The notes under the pieces: model-generated | Told to the model about the DNA's origin: nothing | Seen by the model: only the letters and a program-made list of their open reading frames with translations | The model's database searches: none | Part shown: positions 1-10,035 of the stretch, one piece after another | Position numbering within the stretch: position 1 is the first letter of the stretch | How the letters are laid out: each line of letters starts with the position of its first letter | Translations under genes and position numbers: made by a program | From: Histomonas meleagridis | Taxonomy: Eukaryota > Parabasalia > Tritrichomonadida > Dientamoebidae | Length of the DNA stretch: 54,325 nt | Direction: 5' to 3' | NCBI GenBank assembly: GCA_020186115.1 | Contig: WSYJ01000172.1 | Location: forward strand, 1-54,325

Positions 1-59
1 GAAATTAATATTAAACCTTGTAAAAAAAAATTATTATCCTACTTATATTTATAATATTA

Positions 60-1256
60 TTAACTCAATGGGAGAAGATTATAAAATTGCAATTATAAAA
101 TTGTCATAAATTATTATGATCAATTTAAATTACGAGATCAACTATATTTATGTAATATTTTAATAGAATGGTGTCGTTATTATACTGATAAAGGTATGCA
201 TTTTATAGAGGAACCTTCTAAACAGATATTTTCAGATCTCTTGAACCGGTATTCAACATTAATATTTTTAGCTAATGAAGTTATTTATTGTAATGATAAC
301 GATGGCCAGATTTATTAAATCTAGCAGAAAATCGTAAAGGAATATTAAGAAAAGATTTTCCTGAAGTTTATTTTAAATTAACTATAATCCCCACACCAAA
401 AACTATTGGTTTATATAATAAAATAATAAATGAGAAATACAAACGTATAGATGAACATTTCCAAAAAAGAAGCAAAGAAAAAATGTTAAAATAGATAAGG
501 TAAAAACAGAAGAAACGTCAAACATCAAATATAATATTATAACATACAACCGAAAACAAGTAATATATACAGACGAAAATTATATTAATGAATTACAAGA
601 TGCTTATGAAAATACAGTTTATATTGGTTCTACTTTAAATGAAAAAACATTTGAAGAATCTCTACCTGATGAGAACAAAATACAACTAGAAGTAATATTC
701 GAATTAGATTTTTTAATTTATTATTTTGAAAAAGGTGAGGATATATCACAAAAATATTACCCAATACAATTCATGATCATTATTCAGATAGTATTAAAGA
801 ATTTAATCCAGAATTATTAGAAGGTCATGATGAAATGATTTATGTAATTAACATTGAAAATTATGAAATTAAAAATTAATTCAAAAATGATCAAGAATAT
901 TTAGAAAGTAATGATTTAAATAAATGGGTTCTAAAAATATCCCAGATCATTTAAAACTAATATTCAATGCTATTTCTATGGTTTAATCGAATGCAATTTT
1001 TTTTATAAATTTCTTTGAAAATTTTACAAACAATGATAAAAATAAAATAATTATGTTATATCAATATTGGATTGAATTTTTTACTGATGAATTAAATACA
1101 CCATTAGCAATTCATGATATGTATATTTCAAATAATCTAAACGTATCATTTTTAACGATAACTGACATATTTACAAATTTTAATTGTATTGTGACATTTG
1201 TAATTTTAATTCAATTTTTATCGTACGTAGTTAAATTTATTTGCATGTGTTTTTGA
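60..1256 (+). pseudogene. Decayed protein-coding sequence, unrecognised
   Basis: Coding-like plus-strand sequence can be followed through several frames across this stretch, broken by at least four stops or frameshifts (near 300, 490, 775, 880 and 985). Readable segments include WCRYYTDKGMHFIEEPSKQ near 170-230, KTIGLYNKIINEKYKRIDEH near 400-460, and the last open block 1053-1256 with LYQYWIEFFTDELNTPLAIH. The composition is that of a soluble, acidic, helical protein. I do not recognise the family. It may be a decayed host gene or part of a mobile element whose left side lies outside the window. Confidence 0.4.
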
Positions 1257-1779
1257 CATTTTTTCAATTAATTTAATTTGAAGTTTAGTCAGTTGTGAAA
1301 ACATTTTTTTTTCTATCGGTTTTTTCGATATTAATTTTTTTCTTTTTGACTATGCACATTAGCAAGCAATAAACGGTCGTTTTGTAATAATGTATTTTTA
1401 CTTTTATCCCAGAAAATATATTAATTTCACACAAAATTTTAAACCCTCAAATTAGTAGAGAGTAATACATTTTGAGTTATCAAAAAAATTAAAGAAAATT
1501 CTTTCGGAGAATAACAAAGTTTGTTCACTCAATGAGCTATTAATTTTTTTTTTTTTTTTTTTATTTTATAAAATTTAATCCCCCCTCCCCCAAAGAGAGC
1601 CCTAATGGAGAATGAGTCTCTATACTTTGTAATATTATTTTTATCATGGAAATCTATTGGTTTATCTTAATTTGAAATTTATACGAGCTTCTTTTCATAA
1701 ACGGTCTAAACATGCTCTTGGATAGCCATTAATAGAAGCAACTTATTTCACAAATGAGCTTATTCAAGCTTTTAAAACT
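1257..1779. other. AT-rich gap without a gene
   Basis: No coding sequence was recognised. The stretch holds a long poly-T run near 1540-1562 followed by a short C-rich patch (cccccctccccc near 1580). Confidence 0.5.
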
Positions 1780-2052
1780 TTGAGTATTGGTATTTTCCAT
1801 GATATTCGCTCACTCACAGTAAGAGTAAGAGATCAATCATATCAGTTCAATCTTAGATATGCCACCCTATCAACTGGACCTTCACGAGACTTACAAATAT
1901 ATGCTGTAGATATAAAAGATCAATATATAATTGCAATGCTTGCGTTAGATTCCAATATGATTCTTCTACTAAAACCGCATATTTTCTCTAATGCGATTAA
2001 GCACACACGCACGACAAAGTTTGTTTGTAATCTGAACGCTGCTCATTTTTAG
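1780..2052 (+). pseudogene. Orphan coding fragment of unknown family
   Basis: An open frame of about 90 codons without an ATG at its head. It includes LSTGPSRDLQIYAVDIKDQY and ends at a TAG. Mixed composition and a run of hydrophobic residues (IIAMLALDSNMILLL) look coding-like, and the reading may continue upstream past a stop near 1710. It is probably a gene remnant; no function can be given. Confidence 0.25.
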
Positions 2053-2294
2053 CTCTGTAAACCATTTAAATGTCAAAAAAAGTTCGTATAATATTCAGTT
2101 AACTTTAAAAAGGCACAAAAAGTGGTGTAAACAATCGGAAAAAAGACATTCAAAAAGCTCGTATAAATAAGCGATTTCCCAAATCAAATATAATATTAAT
2201 CATTTATAAGTAATTCCTCCTGATTTAACAAACTTTAAACTAATCTTTCTTTGCATAAATAATTTTACTACATCACTATAACTATATTTTAAGT

Positions 2295-2526
2295 TTAATG
2301 TCTCACCATTCTTTGTAACATATATTTTATCAACATAATCATAAAAATTGCTTTTACAACATTATTTAATTTATTAGCTGTTTCTCTACTACTACTCTTT
2401 TCTACAGTAGATTCGTTTGGCAATTGATTTTCGTAATTAAAATATCTGACTTCATAAGGATTTACAACGACATTAACATTATTATTCTGTTGAGATAGAT
2501 AATACACTACTTTTAATAACTGACAT
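2295..2526 (-). pseudogene. Small protein with C-terminal hydrophobic helix, frameshifted start
   Basis: The minus-strand frame encodes about 70 residues: a polar N-terminal part with NNNVNVVVNPYEVRYF, a charged middle, and a C-terminal hydrophobic stretch (VVKAIFMIMLIKYML) that could be a membrane segment. The frame has no ATG. An ATG at 2526-2524 is in a neighbouring frame and would need a one-base shift near 2505. Size and base composition resemble the small genes of the virus-like elements to the right, but no homologue was recognised. Confidence 0.3.
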
Positions 2527-3240
2527 TTTATTAGTAATAAAATAATAAGTGTTAAATCAATATATGAAGTATATAATCTAATGAAGTTAAAAAAAGTATG
2601 TACTATAAAACAATTATTTTATATAGAACATATCTTTTTTTATATTTATGATTTAGTGATATATAAATATATTAATGTTGCTAGATCAATTACCATTAAA
2701 AAAGCTCAAAAATTAGATTTAAATTCTTTATAAGATATTCACCGTGATCAATGTATTAAAATAGAATCTCCTATGAACGGTATTAATAAAATAAGATATA
2801 TAATGATATATGCTGTAAGTAATAATGAAATGACTATTCCTGAAGCGAAAGAATAAATGAAAAATAATTAACTCATTCTTATTCTTGTGATGCAATTACC
2901 TGCTCTACTGATGCATTAGTAATCTCAATTTGTGGGTATCCTGGTGGTTGAGTAGCTCTAACCTTTGATAAAGCGTTCAAAATAAATACCTAGAGTGGCG
3001 AAATAAAACAGGTAATGACAGTTAAAAGGGGGTAATATTGAAAGAAAATATTATAGTGCGAAAAAAATTTCTCGAGAGTGTTTATGATTCAACTGTTATA
3101 TCAATGTGAATTAGGTACTAGAGGTATCGGGTTCGAGATATTGATACTATGATTTTTATCCATAAAGCAAACTTTGTAGGGGTTCTTATATGGCAATTTA
3201 ATTTTTTATAAATAAATAAAAGAGATTTTAAAATGTTTGT
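2527..3240. other. Mostly non-coding, with two short coding-like scraps
   Basis: On the plus strand, about 2660-2855 reads as a fragment containing KAQKLDLNSL and SPMNGINKIRYIMIYAVSNN, interrupted by one TAA. On the minus strand, about 2985-2898 reads RATQPPGYPQIEITNASVEQ and ends at TAA. Neither was recognised. The rest is AT-rich sequence with no clear feature. Confidence 0.3.
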
Positions 3241-3990
3241 TTATTTAGCAATCATATTCATTCTTGGATGCTCATTGATGAGATTCATATTTCTTTGATT
3301 TAGAGTAAAAGATTTTATTTTTGTTACATTACCAAGATCTACCTTTCAAAATATTCCTCCATTTTGCAGATATGGTTTCACACCTGATGCTATGATTGCT
3401 GAAATAACAAAATGCGGAGCTGTTGCTTGATACCATGCTCCAAGCATCATTACAATTTGGTTAGATTGCCTACTTGTAAGCATATTTCTGTCTACTGGAA
3501 CTTTGATGCTGTTTCCATTATAAAATTTTGGCGCATCCGTCCAACCCCATCATACTGTCTCATCAACATTAAAGATAAATGATCGAGGAATATCACCAAT
3601 GACTGATGAGAGCTGATCATAATATTTCCCTATTTCTTCACTAAATGCTTCAACGCGTTGGCTTCCATATGAGAATACCTCTAACCCTTTTGACTCCATC
3701 AATGGATCTACAAATGTGCCGAAGAGTATCTCATTTGACACTTTGATTATAGTTATTATGAATGATGCTTTTCAGAAATTCAGTCGCTTCGGTATTGAGA
3801 ATTGGTGGTCTCCCATTTGGTAGCGCATAATTTTCAAGTTTTTTATATCGTTAGTAAATCGAAGCACCAGAACGACCAAAAAACTCACCAATTTCTTCAT
3901 ATGATACTCGGTTCTGGCCAACATAGAATCTCAAAATCGTGCACACAATCTGAACTTGTTCTCTGAACGTTTTGACTTTTTAGAAGTCTT
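3241..3990 (-). pseudogene. Pogo/DDE_1-type transposase, degenerate
   Basis: The minus strand shows an N-terminal helix-turn-helix part (YEEIGEFFGRSGASIY, then NGRPPILNTEATEFLKS), a TAA stop between them, and further down IPRSFIFNVDET, the first catalytic aspartate block of the DDE_1 (pogo/Tigger) superfamily. After VDET the reading continues in fragments to a TAA at 3241. Downstream acidic catalytic residues are not clearly preserved. A related but different copy is at 29.2-30.4 kb. Terminal inverted repeats were not identified. Confidence 0.6.
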
Positions 3991-4608
3991 CCTCGAGTAG
4001 AATTGCAGATAATGTAGAGAATATTTTGTGGTTCTACGGCTTCTGTTTGCAGCATTTCCAGAAAAATTGCACATCTGAGCTGATTTTGCAACATAAAAAT
4101 GGAATAACGTATTAACCGTTCATTGTTACATGAATAACTTTGACTTTACAACATGTTGATTGAATACTTTACATACGATATAATAGTGGCGAACTTTTTG
4201 AAATAAAGATAAGATACCTAGCAATCAAAGTATCAGATTCTATATATTATTTTTATTTAAAAAAAAGTTTGCACTAACTTAGTTAGCTTATATCAGAAAA
4301 ATTAAAATTACTTGAAATTAAATACATTCGGTTCGCACTGGGTTGTTATGATTTACTTATAAAATTTCCGGCCGCTTGCGGTCGAAAATTTCTAAGTAAA
4401 TTTTGACAACCAGCTTACCTCATGTCTTATTTTAATGTTATATGAATGACTTTTTTTTTTTTTTTTTTTTATCATGTTTTTTTACCCCCTAATTATTATT
4501 ATCAATTCTTCCTAAATTTAACTTCGACATCTCAATGGTCGGATAATCATATTTGAGTTAAAAATTCTATGCTCACAGAAAAACCTCATAATCACTTCAC
4601 TTCTCTAA
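3991..4608. other. Gap with a hairpin and an 18-T run
   Basis: No gene recognised. It contains an imperfect inverted repeat at 4338-4413 (listed separately), a T run at about 4451-4470, and AT-rich filler. Confidence 0.45.
4338..4413. repeat. Imperfect inverted repeat, MITE-like hairpin
   Basis: The two halves are complementary over roughly 36 bp each, pairing CTGGGTTGTTATGATTTAC on the left with GTAAATTTTGACAACCAG on the right, with a GC-rich centre (CCGGCCGCTTGCGGTCG). The loop is only about 2 nt. It looks like a small fold-back element or the remaining palindrome of one. Confidence 0.5.
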
Positions 4609-6671
4609 ATGGAATTCTACAATGAATTCTTAGCCATAAACAGATTCATTTTCGATCATTTGACCAACAAGACAATAAAGCCTACTCTTTCTTCTCTTTC
4701 TTCTTCTTTGTGTTATTCTGTTTCTTCATTCCGTACTCAACTTTTAAAGTTTAATCTTCCAACAAGAATTAATAGACTTATTTCATTAGCAAAATCTGCC
4801 ACCGTTAATTCGAACCCCTCAAATTTACGTTTTACTAAAATATTGTATTGACAATGATACACGTTTGAATTCTCTTTACATTGAACACTTTAAGCCGTTA
4901 AAACCTCATCATTTCGACTTTTTAAATCTACTAAAAAAATATTCAAGTTATTCTTTACCACCAATATTAGATGATGACAAAAATTATGAATTAGATTATA
5001 AAAATTATTTTATGTCGAATAGTTCTATACATATTATGCAGGATATTGAAATATTCAATCGTAAAATGGAAGATATGTATGATAATATTCCGGAAATATT
5101 CAAATCACTTGATGGTGATCAACGATTTCTTATTAATAGCAATTTATCAATCGTTTTTTATATGGTAATGTTCAAATTGAAAAAATTGGTATTGATTCAC
5201 CTCACCTTCATTGAACATTTTCTCTAAGTTCGAGAAAAAGTGGTACAGGGTATTTAAACTTGAATTCCCTATTAAACAGCCATAAAAAGCCTGACATGTA
5301 GAAACTGAATTCTATTTTAAATTGGCTGAAAAATAATAACTCGTTATATTCAAAAATTGCTCCACTGGATGTCAATTTCTACAGAACAAAAATCGATCCA
5401 GCTTTTGCACCAAACAATGATGTTATTGGTATTGCTGAGATACCCATTAGCGAAAATCAAAATAGCAATGAAATTGATTATACAAAAATACCAATTACAT
5501 TGCCAAATTCCGAAGGGAAAAGTGAAATAATTTATGATATAGAAAAGGCTCTTTTAATGTGTTTTCCTTTGATATTCCCTTTTGGCAATATGTCAACTAT
5601 TCCCGGTAAAACAATTCGCCAAAAAGCTGCTGTTCTTTTCGGTTCTCAGAATTTTATTATATGTGGTAGATTACAATGTACAATGATTCTTTTCTTATAT
5701 GATGCTATAATAACTAAAATAGCTTCTTTTATAAAATTAATGCAGAAAATAGTCCTGAACAAGCAGCAATTATTTTAAATAAGCCAAATTCACCAGAACG
5801 ACCGAGTAATACTCTTGCTGTCGGATCAAAATGGGAAGAATATAATTTGAATCCATTGGTTTTAATTGATTCAGATTTTTTATATCCTGCTGATGATTTA
5901 GAGAATGCTAAAGCTCTTAAAATTATGAAAAGGGGCAAGCCTTAAATAATATTAACTGAACGTTTCACAGTTACATTAAATATTAATGATTTCTGCTATC
6001 TTAAAACTGTCCTTGCAGGTTGCTGGAGATCAGACGAAGAAATTAAATCACATTAAGAAAGTTGGCAACAATCAATGGAATATCATGGTGTTTCAATTCC
6101 AGAAGAAGATCATATATTTCAATATTATAAAAATTTGATTATTTATATGCTAAATTCTACAAGATATAATACACAAGATTTTATTACAAATATATTTTCA
6201 ATGAATTATGATATGTTTCCTCTTCTCAATGCTTTAAAAAATAAGGTAAATAATGAAAATCAAATCGAAATTGATCAAGTATTAAATTATATTAGATCAA
6301 TAAATATTATAAATACAGATGTAATAATCGATATATCTAATTGTCCCTCTAATTTTCAGATAAATAAATATATATGTTATTCATTTAATAATCAAGAAAT
6401 CAATAAATCAAACATTAATTTAGCAAATTTCGAGAGAAAATTTAACGATGGACAGCGTTATATATTCAATCAAGTTAAGAATAGATTATTAGCCGGACAA
6501 CAATTAACTGCATTCATAAAAAGAAAAGCGGGGACAGGAAAAAGTTCTTTTATCAACTACATAATAAATTTGTTGAAAGTCAATAAAATCCCATATGTTG
6601 TATGTGCTTCTACAGGTATTGCAGCAAGTTTAATAAATGATAAAACAATTCATTCAACGGTAGGTATATAA
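4609..6671 (+). pseudogene. Helitron-type Rep/PIF1 helicase ORF, 5' and middle part, broken
   Basis: The plus strand carries consecutive coding blocks in shifting frames. Block 5500-5720 has YDIEKALLMCFPLIFPFG followed by a hydrophobic LF..F stretch, the pattern of the Helitron helicase-like domain. Block 6075-6671 has RKAGTGKSSFINYI, a PIF1 Walker A motif, and CASTGIAASLINDKTIHS, the PIF1 motif Ia. The ORF then stops abruptly at 6669 against a GC-rich hairpin. Walker B and later helicase motifs are missing here. The C-terminal PIF1 motif appears 12 kb away at 18.9-19.1 kb, beyond element A. Helitron assignment of the 5' blocks is moderate; PIF1 assignment is firm. Confidence 0.65.
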
Positions 6672-6674
6672 TGC

Positions 6675-6738
6675 GGTCGGGACTGATCACGAGGACTTTA
6701 GGGGACCCGCCACCGGGTCCTCGTGATCATTCCCGACC
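6675..6738. repeat. Strong GC-rich hairpin, 22-bp arms
   Basis: Arms 6675-6696 and 6717-6738 are complementary at 21 of 22 positions (GGTCGGGACTGATCACGAGG and its partner), with a 20-nt loop. It begins a few bases after the truncated helicase ORF and opens a GC-rich block in otherwise AT-rich DNA. Helitrons end in a short hairpin, but this stem is long and no CTRR end is evident, so that link is only a suggestion. Confidence 0.75.
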
Positions 6739-6854
6739 TTAAGTTTTCACTGGTGGGATTGGAGGGGTCTTCGGCCTCCGGAGGTGCCCTTCGGACCCGT
6801 AGGCCTCCGATTCCTACAATCCCCCGAGTGTGCTCGCTCCGCTCGCAACAAAAT
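6739..6854. repeat. GC-rich repeat unit next to the element A terminus
   Basis: A GC-rich stretch with inverted segments (GGGATTG...CAATCCC; CTCCGGAGG) ending in TGCTCGCTCCGCTCGCAAC. A similar GC-rich block followed by similar AT-rich sequence occurs at 35.30-35.53 kb, so this is a dispersed unit that travels with, or sits beside, the terminal repeat of the virus-like elements. Confidence 0.5.
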
Positions 6855-7100
6855 TCAAAATGATTTTTGTGAGCCATACAATTTGTTTAATAATTTGAAT
6901 GCGCATTAAATTTTGATAGAACACGAAACTTTTTGATAGAAACGATAGCACTTTTATGCCACTTTTCGCATAAACCTCACATGACCAACACGAATCGTCC
7001 TCGGTTATCCTCGGTCGGACATTTATCTCATTCAATTTATCTTTGCCAGGAGGTTAATAGTCAAAAAACGACGAATATTTTTTGAATGCATGGCAAACTT
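6855..7100 (+). repeat. Left terminal inverted repeat of element A
   Basis: It matches the reverse complement of 18641-18896 by eye over its length with small gaps. Shared blocks include TGATTTTTGTGAGCCATACA, AATTTGAATGCGCATT, ACCAACACGAAT and AGTCAAAAAACGACG. The first about 75 bp also resemble 35.45-35.53 kb. Confidence 0.8.
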
Positions 7101-7149
7101 TATTCTAAATAATAAATAACTGTTATAATTATCACTTCATTTTTTCTTC

Positions 7150-7617
7150 ATGTATGCGAATATTTTTTCCATTGCTCAAATTGCAGACAATATCAAAAAT
7201 AAGGATCTTTCTGCTATTGATGTTGCAATATTCTTTGATCCTAAATATAATAAAATGGGAAATTACAACAATTTTATTATCAATCCAATTGGGATGATAA
7301 TAAAACATAGTAATTCTTCCGATTTTTATTTTATTCAAAGAGAAATAATAGAATTCTTTGACAATCCAATACTAATATCAATTCCAATTACTGAAAATAA
7401 GAAACCACCTATAAATCAAAATGTTCATTATTTAGAAATAGACTTATTTCCATTGAAATGTAAATTTGGACGATGGTATGCGTCATATATCTATGAGTCA
7501 TATAATGATGAAATTAATCGTACATTATTAGATAATGTAATCGTTAATAGTCAACATAAAGACAAAACTCATCAATCTGCTTTTGATTTAAAGCAGGATC
7601 TTTTCAAGAGTGCCTAA
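7150..7617 (+). CDS. X: terminal-repeat-proximal protein, unknown function
   Basis: A 155-residue ORF starting at the ATG at 7150, behind TCACTTCATTTTTTCTTCATG, a good initiator-like sequence. No transmembrane segment or catalytic motif was recognised. Its N-terminal 40 residues (FSIAQIADNIKNKDLSAIDV, then AIFFDP) are paralogous to X' at 18314-18574 on the opposite arm, so it is the outermost gene of both ends of the element. Beyond residue 45 the two copies no longer align, so one has been replaced or has drifted. Function cannot be assigned; position next to the terminal repeat is its main clue. Confidence 0.6.
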   Translation: MYANIFSIAQIADNIKNKDLSAIDVAIFFDPKYNKMGNYNNFIINPIGMIIKHSNSSDFYFIQREIIEFFDNPILISIPITENKKPPINQNVHYLEIDLFPLKCKFGRWYASYIYESYNDEINRTLLDNVIVNSQHKDKTHQSAFDLKQDLFKSA

Positions 7618-7649
7618 AAATAAAAAAAAAAATGATTTAATTTATTTAT

Positions 7650-7880
7650 TTATTTTGATTCTATAAAAAAACTAGAAGGTGATGAATATATTCTACTATT
7701 TTGTCTTTCAATTGGATAATTTGATAATTTTTCAAAATAAATTGAATTACTAATAGTTAGTTTTGGTAACTTTATATACTGGATAGATGGATCTATTAAC
7801 TCAGTTTCTTTCTCTATCGTTGATGAATTTGATGTCTCATCGTCATAATAAGTCTTGATCACCTTCGTGCTACCAGACAT
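7650..7880 (-). CDS. Y: small conserved element protein
   Basis: A 76-residue protein. The ATG at 7880 is chosen because TCATTTTTATTAATG lies directly in front of it; the open frame continues upstream only through the adjoining hairpin. It is paralogous to Y' (18136-18342) on the other arm: both begin MS, share VI(K/E)TYY near residue 10, then (N)(S/A)I(Y/I)FEK, then RQNS(R/E)IY before a short polar tail. No domain was recognised. It lies tail to tail with X at a 32-bp distance. Confidence 0.6.
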   Translation of the reverse strand: MSGSTKVIKTYYDDETSNSSTIEKETELIDPSIQYIKLPKLTISNSIYFEKLSNYPIERQNSRIYSSPSSFFIESK

Positions 7881-7912
7881 TAATAAAAATGAAAATTTTA
7901 TTAAATTATAAT

Positions 7913-7991
7913 GAATTTTTGAAACTAAACTATGACAAATAGGACACAGGTGTTCTTTAAGGACGCCTGGGATTCGGAATAGTTTCAAAAC
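7913..7991. repeat. Conserved hairpin between Y and the 89-aa gene, left arm
   Basis: The outer arms pair TTTTTGAAACTAAACTATG with GAATAGTTTCAAAAC, and the centre is CAGGTGTTC-TT-TAAGGACGCCTG. The same hairpin occurs at 18014-18100 on the right arm in the mirrored gene position. It lies downstream of the 89-aa gene and upstream of Y's start. It could terminate transcription or act in cis in replication or packaging. Confidence 0.65.
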
Positions 7992-8011
7992 AAAATATAA
8001 ATAATATTTTA

Positions 8012-8281
8012 TTATTTCTTTTGACCAACTAGTGCATTTGCTACACCATCTATAACAGGTGAGAATTTATCTGCTATTTTAATTCCTTTCGCAATAGCAC
8101 CTGCATGACCAGGTAAATTTTCAATTCCAGGTATTTTACCTACTGTATTTACAACAAGTTTAGCTACTTTATTCCATACATTACCAATAAATCTTCCGAC
8201 TGGTTTAATAATTTTATTTTTAATCCAAGCACCTGCTTTTTTAAATCCATTTTTAATTTTGTTCCAAAAACTCCAAGCCAT
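8012..8281 (-). CDS. Small basic protein with N-terminal amphipathic helix (89 aa)
   Basis: Complete 89-residue protein beginning MAWSFWNKIKNGFKKAGAWI, very basic, followed by a glycine/proline hinge (GKIPGIENLPGHAGAIAKG) and a hydrophobic C-terminal helix. Trp and Phe alternate with Lys, as expected for a membrane-binding amphipathic helix. By analogy with internal capsid proteins of adenovirus-like lineages (for example protein VI) it may be a membrane-active or DNA-binding virion component; that is inference. The copy on the right arm (17711-17980) differs at only two residues (S4G, L42P). It shares its first ~15 residues with the two neighbouring small proteins. Confidence 0.7.
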   Translation of the reverse strand: MAWSFWNKIKNGFKKAGAWIKNKIIKPVGRFIGNVWNKVAKLVVNTVGKIPGIENLPGHAGAIAKGIKIADKFSPVIDGVANALVGQKK

Positions 8282-8316
8282 AAATAATAATATATATAAA
8301 ATATTAATTCTTTTTT

Positions 8317-8589
8317 TTATTGATAAAATATGAGATGGATCTTGTCATTTGCTTCATTTCCTATATTTTTAAATAATAAAATTATTTTATCACCGGTTTC
8401 AAATATTTTATCCATAGGTAACTTTTTAAAAGGTCTTATTTTTTTAATGTCTTCTTTATGTTGTTTAGCAAATTCATAACCTTTCACAATATGTGGACTA
8501 ATTTTTTTAAATCCTTCTTTCATTTTTTTGAGTAAAGGTTATATTTTCTTTATACCGTTTTTAAATTTGTTCCACAAACCCCACGCCAT
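8317..8589 (-). pseudogene. Second WGxWNK-type small protein, one nonsense codon
   Basis: From the ATG at 8589 the frame reads MAWGLWNKFKNGIKKI, then a TAA at codon 17, then continues in the same frame through KKISPHIVKGYEFAKQHKED to a TAG at 8317, about 90 residues in all. The right-arm copy (17396-17680) has a sense codon at this position but a stop at codon 6, so the two copies were inactivated independently. The downstream ORF from the Met at 8523 could still be made. The head resembles the adjacent 89-aa and 80-aa proteins. Confidence 0.65.
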
Positions 8590-8609
8590 AAATAATAATA
8601 AAAATAAAT

Positions 8610-8852
8610 TCATTGTTTTATTAAATCCTGTAATATTAACTTATTCCTATCTTTTTCTTTTACATCTTTAAATATTATTTTATCATTAGGTTTATATGGT
8701 AGAATTCTATTTTTATTACCTAAATTCTTACCTAAATTCTTTTCATGTTCTAACCATTTTTTCACATTTTTGTTGAATTTTTCTTGTTGTTCTTTACTTA
8801 ACTGAAATTTGCTCAAACCTTTTTTGATTTTATTCCAAAAACCCCAACCCAT
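8610..8852 (-). CDS. Third WGxWNK-type small protein (80 aa)
   Basis: Complete 80-residue, lysine-rich protein starting MGWGFWNKIKKGLSKFQLSK, then a long charged helix and a polar tail (PNDKIIFKDVKEKD). The N-terminal motif is shared with the two genes downstream, while the rest is unrelated, suggesting a common targeting or membrane-binding head on different bodies. The start faces the capsid gene across a 35-bp divergent promoter. This gene has no counterpart on the right arm, where it was deleted. Confidence 0.7.
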   Translation of the reverse strand: MGWGFWNKIKKGLSKFQLSKEQQEKFNKNVKKWLEHEKNLGKNLGNKNRILPYKPNDKIIFKDVKEKDRNKLILQDLIKQ

Positions 8853-8887
8853 TTAAAAATTATGAAAAATATTTTTCATTTTTATTA
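8853..8887. promoter_or_regulatory. Palindromic divergent promoter: small-protein genes / capsid, left
   Basis: The 35-bp gap contains the perfect 18-bp palindrome ATGAAAAATATTTTTCAT (8862-8879). Reading outwards each way gives TCATTTTTATTAATG to the capsid ATG and TCATAATTTTTAAATG to the 80-aa ATG. Both resemble the trichomonad initiator a few bases before the start codon, so one palindrome may supply two back-to-back initiators. The right arm keeps the same palindrome. Confidence 0.6.
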
Positions 8888-9957
8888 ATGTATTATAATA
8901 ATACGCAATCTAAAAATGAACAAAATGATCAAGGTAATGTTGAAGCTTATTTTGATCGTCTTAAAGATTTAATTGCTAAAAATGATGGTACTCGTTCTTT
9001 TATTTTAAGAACTGAAGATTGTCATGATCAAAATGCACCATTTAATCAATCTCAAGAAACTAGATTAAGAATTACTCATGGTGATCATATGATTTCACAA
9101 ATAACTGAAGGTTTTATTAATTTTAAAATTAGAATAACTGTACAATTATCAAAAGCTATTTCATCTGGTAATTTACAAGATCCTGAAAATTTAGCTAAAA
9201 TATTTATAGGTTTTAAGAGTTCTAATCAATTATTAGATCAATTACAAATTATGTCTAATAAATATTTCTACTGGTTATCAACAAAATGAATGTTGTCGTG
9301 AAGGTTATTGTTATTCTACAATTAAACCCTATGCTGAAAAGAAAACTAGGAAATATACACATTCTTTATATGAAAATGTTTCAGAATATTCTCAATCTGT
9401 TTGTGGTACTTATGTTGATTTAAATACAATTGCAGATGGAAATAAACATGATATCGAATTTGAAATGAATCTTCCATTTGAAGATATATTAGCTTTACAA
9501 GCATTTGATTTATATCCAAATAGATTAGTTGGTGATATTGAATTAAAGTTTTATGTTATTCAAAATGGTTTAGTTTGGTGTCAAGTAGATCCACGTAAAA
9601 TTAAAGAAGTTAAAGAATTTTTAGAAGATTCTACTATTAATGCTATATTTAATAATTTACCTTTATTTACTCATGGTTTTACTCAAATAGGTAATTCTGC
9701 TAATATTACTACTACATTTAAATATGATACTGAAACTAATCATACTATTGATACTGCAACTGAGAATGTTTCTTTATATTGTACAGGTTTAACAGTAGTT
9801 TCATGTAAATCTAATATGTTTGGATTTGGAGTTAAAGAAGAAACTTTAAATAAAATAGCTCAAATACTTCAACAACCTGGAGGTTTAATAATTCCTTCAC
9901 AACAATTAGATTATAATGCATTTGCTTTAGCTGCTACTGAATCTGGTATACATGTAG

Positions 9958-9986
9958 TAACCCGATTTGATCTCCAAATAAACGGT
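9958..9986 (+). repeat. Left terminal inverted repeat of the 9.95-kb transposon
   Basis: TAACCCGATTTGATCTCC and on to AACGGT pairs with the reverse complement of 11080-11108, differing only by purine changes (GATCTCC/GGTCTCC; AAATAA/AAATGA). Confidence 0.8.
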
Positions 9987-10035
9987 CATATATCGTAAAA
10001 AAAATTAACGGTTTTGATTGTTACTTATTCGACCG

